A stretch of 55,598 nt of DNA. Source: Helochares maculicollis. Lineage: Eukaryota; Arthropoda; Insecta; Coleoptera; Hydrophilidae. The notes under the pieces are model-generated. The model worked only from the letters and a program-made list of their open reading frames with translations. It had not been told where the DNA came from and did no database searches. How positions within the stretch are numbered: position 1 is the stretch's first letter; every line of letters starts with the position of its first letter. The position numbers and the translations under genes were made by a program. Location of the stretch: positions 1 to 55,598 of the forward strand of contig JAWQRO010000116.1 of assembly GCA_033557835.1 (NCBI GenBank), read 5' to 3'. Positions 35,301 through 46,700 of this stretch are shown here, in pieces.

Positions 35301-38300
35301 CATGCATGAAATTTGAAAAAATTAAATAAATTAAATAAATCTCATATGTGGGATTAAAGAGAATCTTATCTGTTAAATTAAAATGGGCATTGTAACACAA
35401 ATTAAGATAAAAATCAACAGTGGAATTAAAAATAATCTTATAAATGGGACCAAAAAGAATCTTATCTATGAAATTAAAATGGACGTCGTAACTTGAATTA
35501 AAATATTAATCAAAGGTGGAATTAAATAGAACAACATAATTAGAACAAAAACAAATGTCATAGGTGGGATAAGACAAGAAAGCGATGTGTAAACTTGAAA
35601 AGAAAGTTACAAATGAAACTAAATATAGCCTCACAAGTGAGACTGAAATGAATGTCATGAATGAAATTTAAAAAAAATTGTAAGTGGAAATAAATAGAAT
35701 CTCATAAGTGGGATTAAAAATAATCTTATAAATGGAATTAAAAAGAATCTTATGTGTGAAATTAAAATGGACATCGTAACTAGAGTTAAAATAAAAATCA
35801 ACAGTGGAATTAAAAATAACAACATAATTGGAATTAAGAATAATCTCACAAGTGGGATAAGAAACGAAAGTCATGGACGGATTTGAAAAGAATGTTACAA
35901 ATGCAAATAAAAATTGTCTCACAAGTACGACTGAAATGAACATCATTCATGAAATTTAAAAAAATTGTAAGTGGAATTAAAAAGAATCTTATAAATGAAA
36001 ATAAAAAGAATCTTATAAGTGGGATTAAAGAGAATCTTATATGTGAAATTAAATTGGATGTCGTAATTAAAATAAAAATCAACAGTGGAATTAAAATTAA
36101 CAACATAAGTAGGATTAAAAAGAATCTCACAAGTGGGATTAGAAAAGAAATTCATGCATGGAGTTGAAAAGAAAGTCAAAAATTAAATTAAAAATGCCTC
36201 ACAAGTGGGACTGAAATGAATGTCATACATGAAATTAAAAAAAATGCAGGAGGAATTAAAAAGAATCTCAAAAGTGGAATTAAAGAGGATCTTATCTGTT
36301 AAATTAAAATGGACATCGTAACTAGAGTTAAAATAAAAATCAACAGTAGAATTAAAAATAACAACATTAAGTGGGATTAAAAACCATCTCATAAGTGGGA
36401 TACGAAAAGAAAGTCATGCATAGATTTGAAAAGAATGTTACAAATGAAACTAAAAATAGCCACACAAGTGGGACTGAAATGAATACCATGCATGAAATTT
36501 GAAAAATTTTTAAGTGGAATTAAAAAAGAATCTTATAAATGGAAATATAAAGAATCTCATACGTGGGATTAAAAAGAATCTTGTCTGTGAAATTAAAATG
36601 GCTGTCGTAACGAGAATTAAAATAAAAACCAACAGTGGAATTAAAAAGAACAACATAGTTGGGAGTAAAAAGAATCTCACAAGTGGGATTATTAAAAGGA
36701 AATTAAAAACTGTTTATAAATGGATTTAAAATGAATATCATTAGTGGAGACTGAAACGAATGTCATGCTTAAAATTAAGGAAAACATTCTATGTGCAATA
36801 AGTGAGATTAAGAAAAACGGTATGCACGGAATTAAATAGAGCTTTGCAAGTGGAATTAAAAACAACGCCGAAGGTTGAATTGAACTTCTGTCAAAAGTGT
36901 AATTAGCGGAACCCTAAAGACTCTCATACATAAAATTAAATACTCATAATTTCCTAGATGGAACTGAACGTAATGTCATGGATGGAATTAAACATAGTCT
37001 CAAAGATAGAAATAAAAAGAATGTTACATCTGGAATTGAGAAGGAGGTCATAAGTGGAATTGAAAAATATGAGGCTGAAATGACGGTCATGCATGGAATT
37101 AAAATGAATGTCAATAATTGGAATTTAAATTCTGGTAGTCTCATATGTTGAATCAAAAAGATTGCCCAACGTGGGGTCGAAATATGGGACTATAAATAAC
37201 ATCTCTGTAAAATTACAAAATAAGTTATAAGCCTGAATAAAAAGACAGTCATAAGTAGAATTAAATGGAAAGTCAAGTACGCCTTGAGTGCAATTTAAAA
37301 GACCAAATGGAAGTAAAAAGAATGTCATGCCTGGAATTAAAGCCATACGTAAAACTAAAAACAATCTTATACTAGATGTGGAACTAGAATGAATGCCTCA
37401 TGTGGAATTGAAAATAAAGTTGGAAATTCAATTGAGAAGTATCTGGAAAGTGGGACTAAAAATAATATCATATGTCCCATAAGTGTGACAACGGAAAATG
37501 TCATGCGTTGTAATAAAACAAACATCGTACGTGGAATTTAAACAAATATTCATTGTGGAATTGCAAAGATCCTCATAAATGGAATTGAAAAGATCCTCAT
37601 AAATGGAATTGCAAAGATCCCCACAAATGGAATTGAAAAGAACGTACAAAACTGAATTACAAAATATCATAATTGAGTCTAAACAGAATTTTATGAGTTG
37701 AACAAAACAGGGTGTCGTACAGGTGATTAAAAACAATTCCATAAGTTAAATTCAAAAGAACGTTCTAAGTGGGCCTGAAAATAACGTCATACGTGGAATC
37801 GAAGAGAATCATAAATGGCATTAAAAAGAACGTTGTGATTGGAAAAGGAATCTCATGGGTTGTATGCAAAAGTAATGTCATAAGTGGGATAAAAATGAAT
37901 GTCGTGTGAAATGAAGAACGTTGCTAGTAGATTTTAAAAGTCTTCTGAGGCACAAATTAAGGTCATAAGTGGAATCAAACAGAAAGTCATAGGCAAACGA
38001 AAGAGAATTTCAAAGGTGGCAATAAAAAGAACGTCGTATAAGGAATTAAAAGGAATTTGAGCAGAGAAATAGTGAAGATAAGCGATATGGGTTAAAACGA
38101 CTCGTATAGGTGGGAAGGAATCAAGTGTCGTATGTGGAATTATGACTTCGTAAATGGAATTAGAAAGAACTTCATAGATTGACTGTCGTAAACGGGGGTG
38201 TCACGAGTGAATTTTGGAATAATGTCATAAGTAGAATTAAAGGCGATAAGTGGAACTAGAAAGAATATCGTAAGTGAGGTTATAAACAGCGTTTTAACTG

Positions 38301-39384
38301 GAATGGAAACAAATGTCATAGTTGGAGCTAAGCTGAATGTCACAAGTGGAATTGAAAAGAACGTGGCATTAAGGTAAACATAATGAGTGGAATTGTATAA
38401 AATGTAACGAGTGGAATGAAATAAAATATGTCTAATATGGAATAAGTAGTGTGTGAGTGAAGAATTGCAAGGCCACCGTGACTTAAGACCAGGTGTTAAG
38501 TTAAAATCAGCTGCTGAGGCCGCAAAATAACTTGCAAACAAAGGCGACGAACCACCTGTGCATGGCATGTGATCATCGATGGATGCAAGCAAAGGTGACA
38601 CTTGTAGAAACATAAAAACAGGCATCATTAAAACGTCGAGAAAAACGCGCCAGGAGTCGAAACCGCGACGACCGCTGATTTAGGGTGACGACAGGGTGCA
38701 AGACCTCCTCCGATCAGCTGTTTTCGATGTTTCCATTGCAAAGGGGTAGACAGACAGGTCGGATTTTGATCGGGGCATTCCCGCCGAGGGACTTTTGTAT
38801 AACACAGCGGATGTCGAAGACTAGATTCGGGAATAAACTGACTCATGACTTCCAGGAGACGGTTATTAAGAAATGACCGTCGTTTTCGGAGAATCGGTCG
38901 ATTGAATCGGTGGAAATTACGTTAGGGATTCCTGCGCTGCATGTGGGATTTTAAATATAGGAGAGAAATTTTAAAAATAGACTTCGATAAGTTACCTACT
39001 TAAAATAACAACAATAAATAGACCGATCGGCCAGAATGACATTGATGGTCGAGAAAATGAAAAATTTGGGGTTAGCTTTGCCTTCGGGAGTCGCGGATCG
39101 TCGAATTTGTCAATCGAGGGACCCGCTATTCGTCCCATTATGTAAAAAAATGAACGAAAACAAAAGGACATTGGGATTATATGAATGAGGATTCGAAGAT
39201 TTGCGATCGGGCCTCCGGGGCGATCGAGAAAAACGGACGATACGTGGTGGTTTGGTGAAAATTTGAAAAGAAGCGGCAAGAGAATTAATTATTTTGTTTA
39301 ACTTACGGATCCACGACCTGAGGTTAACGGCCAAGTGTATAGGACGGGTTCTGCCCCTGCTGGCGAGTGTAACTTTAGTTCCAT
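22700..39384 (-). CDS. DOT1L: Histone H3-K79 methyltransferase DOT1L / grappa, nine coding exons
   Basis: DOT1 transfers methyl groups from S-adenosylmethionine to lysine 79 of histone H3 in nucleosomes, linked to transcription elongation and silencing. My exon model (minus strand): 39384-39307, 33274-33234, 33173-33035, 32752-32612, 32245-31646, 30575-30357, 30297-30105, 29991-27424, 23376-22700. Every junction has GT-AG sites and matching phase, and the sum is 4656 nt (1551 aa), close to human DOT1L. The start MELKLHSPAGAEP...YTWPL matches the conserved N-terminus. The catalytic domain (about residues 1-330) has EPFSPEVYGETSY, the SAM motif DLGSGVGQ (about 160-167), FVNNFAFGP and TGKPVSYYLH. 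A basic region (KPRRGRVKKAKPKK), a coiled coil and a long disordered tail follow. The first coding intron (about 6 kb) holds a 24-bp minisatellite. A non-coding upstream exon is likely, because an acceptor (CAG) directly precedes the ATG exon. Confidence 0.95.
23377..27423 (-). other. DOT1L: Last intron of DOT1L
   Basis: About 4.0 kb, very AT-rich. It contains A-rich tracts (about 23960-24010) but no recognisable transposon, RNA gene or extra exon. Short ORFs (for example 25966-26193 on the plus strand) look accidental. Confidence 0.7.
27424..29991 (-). CDS. DOT1L: DOT1L coding exon 8: coiled coil and disordered tail
   Basis: A 2568-nt exon whose acceptor (TTGTTAAAG) joins in frame to give Q-A-N-G-K-K-I-P-P. 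It opens with PAPGTVDQQL, then a strongly heptad-like helical region (about 170 residues; HIKEEKERNQRLQSRAAQLE, then RHKELQAKASKLQVQVGNLE). In human DOT1L the equivalent coiled coils bind AF9/AF10-type partners. The remainder is Pro/Ser/Gln-rich and disordered. At its end the sequence GATGACG is followed by GTAAAT (a donor) and, if unspliced, by an in-frame TAA at 27418-27416. Confidence 0.92.
30105..30575 (-). CDS. DOT1L: DOT1L coding exons 6-7: acidic linker and basic DNA/nucleosome-binding region
   Basis: 30575-30357 (219 nt) encodes a Ser/Asp-rich linker (ANNNDEESGNSRSSRDRARR, then SSSDSDFYDLDGNFG). 30297-30105 (193 nt, ends in phase 1) encodes GKRQNKKLRRKISRNG and the AT-hook-like basic cluster KPRRGRVKKAKPKKT, then LDLLHSQTLLSTSPQ. 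Animal DOT1L has a comparable Lys/Arg-rich stretch after the catalytic domain that binds nucleosomes. Neither exon is visible as a long simple ORF in its correct frame. Confidence 0.88.
31070..31200 (-). repeat. Decayed fragment of the ~577-bp unit inside a DOT1L intron
   Basis: GAAAACCCGAAGTGGGATTTTATCTGCAT resembles the inverted unit start (GAAAACCGGAAGTGGGACTTTACC...), and a GGAATAAAAAAT-like stretch lies beside it. Only about 130 bp remains, so the assignment is tentative. Confidence 0.45.
31646..33274 (-). CDS. DOT1L: DOT1L coding exons 2-5: catalytic methyltransferase core
   Basis: Four exons. 33274-33234 (41 nt, ends in phase 2) gives DRHDGALEIVETI. 33173-33035 gives WVCEDLPELKLPLENN to NRAIDSVVAL. 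32752-32612 gives GLLRHILQQTYNQAVTDPDK to EPFSPE. 32245-31646 (600 nt, phase 0 both ends) gives VYGETSYELV, DLGSGVGQVVLQ, KGDFL, FVNNFAFGPNVDHQLKERFA, SDIGTIM and SVSWTGKPVSYYLHIIDRT. These match the lid, SAM-binding and lysine-channel motifs of DOT1 enzymes almost residue for residue, and I see no missing catalytic residue. The longer open frame past 31646 is intron read-through. Confidence 0.95.
33860..38450. repeat. ~4.6-kb minisatellite with a 24-bp period and higher-order structure
   Basis: Hundreds of imperfect copies of a 24-bp unit with core AGTGGGATTAAAAAGAAT, alternating with variants such as TGAAATTAAAATGGACGTCG and ACTAGAGTTAAAATAAAAATC. Blocks of about 11-12 units recur as a higher-order repeat of roughly 260-290 bp. 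The landmark CATGAAATTTAAAAAAATTG appears near 34350, 34610, 34785, 35042, 35305, 35660, 35950, 36228 and 36497. The centre is most regular; toward 37000-38450 the units become divergent. Because 24 is a multiple of 3, all frames give 8-residue repeats, and the hydrophobic minus-strand ORFs here (LIPLIRFF-type) are artefacts. The array lies wholly inside the first coding intron of DOT1L. Confidence 0.93.
38451..39306 (-). other. Right part of DOT1L intron 1, outside the minisatellite
   Basis: Non-repetitive intronic sequence between the array and coding exon 1. Minus-strand ORFs at 38628-38846 and 38992-39279 show no domain. Confidence 0.6.
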
Positions 39385-39386
39385 CA
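39307..39386 (-). CDS. DOT1L: DOT1L coding exon 1 (start codon exon)
   Basis: Bounded by TTTTCCAG on its 5' side and the donor GTAAGT at 39306-39301. The ATG is at 39384, two bases into the exon, so a separate 5' UTR exon must lie further right, toward the shared FICD promoter region. It encodes 26 residues (MELKLHSPAGAEP...TSGRGS) and ends in phase 0, continuing into DRHDGALEIVETIR at 33274-33234. Confidence 0.88.
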
Positions 39387-40730
39387 CTGGAAAATGTAGA
39401 AATCAACGAAAACGACACTTGATGCCCTCGTGAAAATACATTTGTAACGTGTATATGTCTTTTAAACGAACATTTTCACCAAAATTTAATTAAATTTCAC
39501 ACAGCAAAAACACGCCATCGTTAGAGCGTTTAAGGTGCGCGCGCAACTCAACAGATCTCAATCCCTTAACAATGCAGTTGTACCACCATTGAATTTTTAA
39601 ATTTACGATCAGTATTGACTAAATAACGGTGTCGGGTTTCTGGAGGACTCTCGTTAGAAACGTTAGATGATCGTCGACCAAAACTTATTTCCACACGTAG
39701 GCCTCCGAATAGGTATATATTGCATTCTGATCGGCACCGAACGGGATCGGATGCATTTACGCCTGCATGCACTGCCCGCCACTGCTGGACATCACCTTCT
39801 CCGCTATGCTCTTCTCTTCTCTTTCTTCCTTCTAATCCTCGTATCATGTGACATAATAATGGGCCAAGGTCCCAACTTCTAACGAATTTCTCCCGCAAAA
39901 ATGCTCCGCGTTTGCATATTTCTCACCGACGATTCCGATGCCCGAGTTCGACGACCTCGGAACTTTTTTTTATTATTATTTCCTAAATGCGGCTCGTGAA
40001 ATTTCGATTAGAAATTTACGAGACAGTTTGATGCGTCCGTGCTTCGGTATGGCAACATACACGTAAACAAACCGCTACGACGGAACTTTTGCGTCCGGGC
40101 CAAATCTTCGAGCGGAATTTGATAATGAAACAAAAGCATTTGGATTCGAACCAGGACTCCGTAGGAATAGATCCTCCTTGGAATATAACCTTCTCGGCTT
40201 AAATACTGACGTACGTTCTAGTTATGCACGTCTAAAGTGCGTTTCGCTGGGATGGAGCGAGTCGGGGTGTCTTCGGCCCGAAATAGGTTCAACCACCCCG
40301 TGCCCGCGAAAACCGACCGGTCCGCTTCAAAATCCTAACCTACCGGACCTATAAATATCTACTCGATAATTCCTGAGGATATTTCGCCGCTCCGTGATGC
40401 TATTTATATCGGAAAATTTGTTTATTCCGAAAAGTGTTGATTCTTCGTTGCGTCACTCGACTGTTATTATTGCGGTCTCTTCTTCTTCACGATTCCCGCC
40501 TCGCGCTCGCGCTACGTCAGTTTCCCACCACAGACGGTCGCGCCGTTCGCCCCTTTGACGTTCCGGAAAAACCACGGCCTCTTCGATTTAAAATGACGTT
40601 CGAACGTCAAACAGAACGCACATAACCTCACTTTTCACGTTGAAATTACGTGTCCAATAATGTTCTATCATGTGTATTATCTCCATGTTTTTCTTTAAAA
40701 TCTACCTAGACATCACCTAGCGTCTAAGAA
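39387..40730. promoter_or_regulatory. Divergent intergenic region between DOT1L (-) and FICD (+)
   Basis: About 1.35 kb separates the two start codons, which face away from each other. Much of it is CpG-rich. A CTATAAATA box at 40349-40357 is oriented for FICD. TGACGT-type cores occur near 40204 and 40556 and an inverted one (ACGTCA) near 40515. ATTACGTGTCCAAT lies at about 40646-40660, 71-85 bp before the FICD ATG. A 5' non-coding exon of DOT1L probably also lies here. Confidence 0.6.
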
Positions 40731-43700
40731 ATGAAAGTTAGCTTCGTGATCTACGGCATTTTAATATCTGTGATATGTGTTCTCTTAGCTTTAGTTCAAT
40801 ACTACTACACGAACCTCCAGAGGTTAACAGCTGTGAGGCTGTACGATCCTCTCTTCGAAGACCTCATCCCTACAGATCTCAACCTTTACTACTACGTGGG
40901 AGGGCAGAACGGCAACTTCAAATTCGACAAGTCTCGCCACGAAATCCCCAGCAACCACAACTACAAAGCCTCCGACTCCGAAGTGGACAACTGCCTCAAA
41001 GCGGCCATCGCTTACAAGTTGGCCGGAAAAACGCACAAAGCGATGAAGCTCTTCGAACACGCCTACGCGATGGCCCCGCAAAACGCCGACGTTCTCAATT
41101 TTTACGGGGAGTACTTGGAGCACGAGCATAAAGACATCATCAGCGCCGACGAACTCTACTACAAAGCGCTCGTCTATTCCCCCGACCACGAAGGCGCTCT
41201 CATGAACAGAGAGAGAACTTCCGACGTCGTCGACCACATGGATCTGATGATGTTCAACGTTATCGACGAGAAACGCGACATGCTCAAGGAAAAGCTCCAC
41301 TCCACGCTGGACTTCGAAACCAAGAAGCAAGTTTTCTATCTGCATATTTACCACACGGTAGGTCCTCTTCACTTCAGGGGGGCGATACATGTAAAAATGA
41401 AAAACAATTTAATTTGCATCACAAAAATATGCCTGCAAATTTCTAGAACGAAAATCACATTATTTATCGGTTAAAAAGCATATAAATGCTCCATCTCAAC
41501 TCGGCGTTCCAGTACCTGTACTGGACCATTCGAATCTCGCTACTTGCTTTTCAGATTTCTAACGTTTGTACTGACAACCCGGGTAATCAGATGTTCAGAA
41601 ACTCTTTGATTCCTTATTTACATAAAAATAACAACTGTGTAGCTGCCATAAAGTAATGTAAATCCAGCGTTACCGTTATTTCAGTTCAGTTGAGTTCAGT
41701 TCAGTATACTTCGGGAACTCGTTGCGTAGTGATTTAGTCGGTGACCAAAAATGCAATCTTATCCTAAGAGTGAAATATGTGAATCAGTTCGTGCTGCGAG
41801 ACCACCAAAAAGAAAATTCCAGGGATATCAACATAGTAATAAAAAAGAAGACGATACAGAACCGCAGCGTAATAGAAATGTCCATTAAAAGGCGCTCCTT
41901 GGGTATCGTTTCATAGAGTTTTTCACAGTGTTTACAGCATTGGCAGAGTTTTGCTATGCAGTCACTGTGAAATTTGAAGAAAGTGGCAACAGAGGATTGG
42001 GCTTTAAAATCGTCGTGCTACGCAGCGATATTTTTCTGGGCCATTAACCAATAATGGATTTGATGTAAATCGCAGGATTGTGCTTGCGATGTGTCTTTTA
42101 GTTGCTAGCGAGGGCATCGACTCATTTTGCAATACGATGGACATTTGTAACGGTATAAGTGAAAGTTCTTACAACGCCATCATCTCGTTGCACAATCATC
42201 AGTTCACGCTTCTTGTGTAAAAGCTGCCAATGAAGAAAAAGCTGAAGACGAAAAGCATGAGCGGCCAATTTTAAATTTGAAAGTTTCTGGGGACGGTACA
42301 TGGAAGAAGCGGGGTTTCAAGTCGTCGTATGGGTTCACAGCCCTTATAGGATATTACTGTGGTAAAGTGATTGATTTAGTCGTTAAAAGTAGTTACTGTA
42401 CAGCTTGCGCTCGTTGGAAAGATAAAGCGGATACTGAAGAGTACCGTGGATGGTTTGACGAACATGAACCAAATTGCCAAGGAAACCATGAAGGCTCTTC
42501 TGGCGCTGTGGAAGTCAAACGTGCAAAGGAAATGTTTTCACGATCTGAAGAATTGTTTGGTGTCGAATACGGAAACTCCACAAAGGATGGGGGTTAAGAA
42601 ACTTTCAAAGGAATTCTCGATTTGAATCCGTACGGTGACGATTTCCAAGTTGTAAAAAACGAATGCATCGGCCACGATCAGAAGAAGGTACTCGACTCTG
42701 AAAACTAAAACGGACAATCAGCCGGGAGGAAGAGGAAAGCTCACGGAAGTGTCAATTAAAAAATTGTCTTTATGTTTTGCATTAGCTATTCGGAGTAAAC
42801 GGCCTGAAAGACATGAAAGATGCTATTATGGCCACATATTACCATATGAGCGCCACAGATGACGAACCAAGACATGAGTACTGTCCGTCTGGTTTCGATA
42901 GTTGGTGCATGTGGCGCAAAGCTGAAGCTTTGGGGGAAAATCCTAAAGAGATTAAATATCCTGCTCCATGACATTCTTATGTTCAAACTCACGTCAGGCC
43001 GATTTTTGAAGATTTATCTCGAGTTGACTTGCTCGAAAAATGTTTGGGTGGCCACACGCGGAATGCAAACGAGAGTTTCAACTCTACTATCTGGCGAGGC
43101 AGTCCGAAACATCTGATTTCTGGACTAAAGATCATAGAAATTAGTGCCTTCGTATCCACTGGACTGTTCAATGATGGATAAACAAATGTCGTATAAGTGA
43201 GGAACTTATTAAAGATAGTTATTCGTTGCCAATGCATTCTAAAGACAAAACCGATGACCAAAGGGTGAGTTGAGATAATCCCCGCAGCTCTTGGCAACCA
43301 AAAAAGCTGGTCAAGCACGTCAAGAAGAGTTTATGAATAAAAATGAGTACTACGAAAGCACCGAAGGACTACTGTACGACCCTGGAATCGCGGACTAGTT
43401 TGTAATTTGCTGTAATCATAGAGTTTCTGTGTGTCAAAACTTTGAATGCGTTTTTCTCAACAGTACTATTTTTAAATTGGCGAGCAAGATAACTCAAAAA
43501 GTTCTGAACCAATTACTATGATATTTGTCTTCACTATAGTTTTAGCTTTTAGTTGAACCCCAAACGTGCCAAAATAAATTTCAAAAATTACCATTTTTGA
43601 CCCAGTAACCATCAAAAAAAATCTGGAGTGCCTCCACTCAACAATCCTGTATAAATATATGTACGACATAAAAGTACCTACGATTAATAATAATAAAACT

Positions 43701-46700
43701 ACAAACACTTAAATGCACTTCAAAACTAAAAACAAAAGTTTTAATGTTCATAATTAACACTAACGTCAATGTCTATATTCAACACATTAATATATTCATA
43801 AAGAATATTCAATTCTTTGTCAGTACATCGGAATATTTTTAATATTTTTGTAGGTAATGTACAATACTGTGTTTAAAAACTAAACATAAACGCTTATAAA
43901 TACCCTTTGCGAACGCTTGAATTTTAAAATGTGAATTCATAACTGAAGGAAGGGTCCAATTTTGGAATATAAACTCATAACTAAAAAATTTAATTTATGA
44001 CGGTTAAGTCCCACTTCCGGTTTTCAAATTTACACGGAACTATTTGTTATTGCTATATTTTCCATGCTTAGCATTTTTGTCAAATTTTTTATTCCAAGGC
44101 CTACTAAAATTGGAATTTTCAAAATTATAAAAATAGCACTTCTGGTGCTCCGACCAAGTTGACAGTTTGTATTTGTGATTTTTTTGTGATATGTAAGGTG
44201 TGCCCTAAATTTCAATCCGATAGCTTCATTTTAAAGACTACTTTACTTGGAAAATTTTTAAAACTGTGTAAGTAAACGGGTACTTTCAGTGGTCCTACAT
44301 ACTCTCTTAACTACTCTTAATTATTTTGCACTATGGAACGCTTGCAAATACCTTTTGCGAAGGCTTCACTTTTAAAATGTGAATTCATAACTAAAGGAAG
44401 GGTGCAATTTTGGAATAAAAATTCATAACTAAATAATTTAATTTATGACGGTAAAGCCCCACTTCCGGTTTTCAAATTTACACGAAACTATTTGTTGTTG
44501 CTATATTTTCCATGCCAAGCATTTTTGTAATATTTTTGCAAAATTTTTTATTCCAAGGCCTACTAAAATTGGAATTTTCAAAATTATAAAAATGGCACTT
44601 CCGGCGCTCCGATCATGTTGAAAATTTGTATCTGCGAGTTTTTTTATCATATTTAAGATGTGACCGAAATTTCAATCCGATGGCGTAATTTTAAAGACTA
44701 CTTTACTTGAAAAAATTTCAAAACTGTATAGGTAAACAGATACTTCCGGTAGTGCTACATGCTTCAAAAGCTACGATCTAAGTTTTTGCGATATTTTCCA
44801 TGCCAAGCATTTTTGTAACATTTTTGCAAAATTTTTTATTCCAAGGCCTACTAAAATTGAAATTTTCAAAATTATAAAAATAGCACTTCCGGTGCTCCGA
44901 TCATGTTAAAAATTTGTATCTCTCAGTTTTTTGCAATATTTAAGATGAGTACGAAATTTCATTCCGATAGCGTAATTTTAAAGATTACTTCACTTGAAAA
45001 AATTTCAAAACTGTATAGGTAAACAGATATTTCCGGTAGTGCTACATGCTTTGTAACATTTTTATAAACTTTTTTATTCCAAGGCCTACTAAAATTGGAA
45101 TTTTCAAAAGTATAATAATAGCACTTCAGGTGCTCCGATCAACTTGAAAGTTCGTATTTGTGAGTTTTTTGTGATATATCAGGCGTGCACTAAATTTCAA
45201 TCCGATAGATTAATTGTAAAGACTATTTTACTTGAAATAATTTCAAAACTGTGTAGGTAAACTGGTACTTCCGGTAGTTTTACATGTCTCAAAAGTTGAT
45301 ACGGATCTAAGTTGTTGCGATAATAGCCGTATACCAAATTTCATCGCTCCAGCTCAAACGGTCTGACCGCTATCGTGTTTACATACACACACTCACAAAA
45401 CATGCCAAAAATGGTCAAAATGGATTCAAAACGTGGAGATCCGTCAAAACCTCAAGGTACAAGGTACTTCGTATATTATGAAGGGAATGTGAAAAGGAGA
45501 GAAAAATCGAACTTTTTTTCTGATTTACGATTATTCGTTTTTTTTTTATTCTTTTATTGGTCCAACTAGAAGATCAATTATGACATGCTCAGACCAAAAT
45601 GTTTGATTTTAAATCATTGTAACAGAAGCTAAAAATCCCGCCGATCGATGCCTTTCGCCACAAAGGTCTTAAGAGATTAATTACTACAACGGCTATTTTT
45701 GATAAAAAATATTAGCAACAATCTGATTCTTGAATTTTAATATATAATGATTAAACAGACTGAATTTAAAAATGATTCATTTATTCCCTCCATATTAAAT
45801 AAGCCTCTCGAAAACTGTCAAATTTCAGGCGCTTACATATATCGTCCCCTGAACATAGCTGACTTTAACGCAGCAGCTTTGTTTGCATGAAAAGTTGCTG
45901 CATTAATACGTGTTTCTTTGTTGTTTATGGAAATGATACTAAATTTCTCCTAGATATCATCAATTTGTCGTTAATAAATTTTGAAAAGGGGTAATAGATG
46001 CAAGTGACGGGTTCTTGTTTGAATTTTCTGTCATTGACATTGAGATATTAATTCATTTCACTTGTTGAGAACCGTTGCGGAAATCTTGTACGTTATACTC
46101 GGACAAATTTTATTACTGTTTCAAAGAGCTGCTTTAGGTAAGATCTTTGGATCCAAAAAATTAACGACACCATAAATTACATCCACAAAGACGAAAGGAA
46201 CGGCGCATGTTTGCTCGGTTTTTAATTTATATTGATATGTTGGATTTTTCTAATAAAAAAATGTGCTTACATTAACTAGTCTTGTTTATTATAAATGATG
46301 TGTTTCAATTGTTTTATCGTTCAGGTCGGAATTGAAGGCAACACCATGACGATCTCGCAGCTCCAATATCTGTTGGAAACTGGGAACGCGGTCGGCGGGA
46401 AAAGCATGGTCGAACACAACGAAATAATCGGGCTGCAACTTGCTCTAAAGTACCTCAAGCTCCTCACCGGGAAGCACTTCATAGGAATCCGTGAAATCTT
46501 GGAAATACACAAGCGAGTAATGGGTCACGTCGACCCCATATCGTCGGGAGTGTTCCGTGACCAGCAAGTGTTCGTCGGCAGTCACATCCCACCCCCGCCC
46601 GAGGATCTACCCAGACTCATGGATAACTACGTCGAGTGGCTCAACTCGGAAGAGGCTCAAAACATGCACCCTGTGAGATACGCGGCCCTTGCCCATTACA

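Noticed and set aside
33867..38628. Series of hydrophobic minus-strand ORFs (65-162 codons) rich in LIPLIRFF-like repeats
   Set aside because: They arise because the 24-bp minisatellite unit is a multiple of three; every frame yields 8-residue repeats. No independent coding evidence, and the array lies inside a DOT1L intron.
40824..41390. 188-codon minus-strand ORF opposite FICD exon 1
   Set aside because: Shadow frame; the plus strand is clearly FICD.
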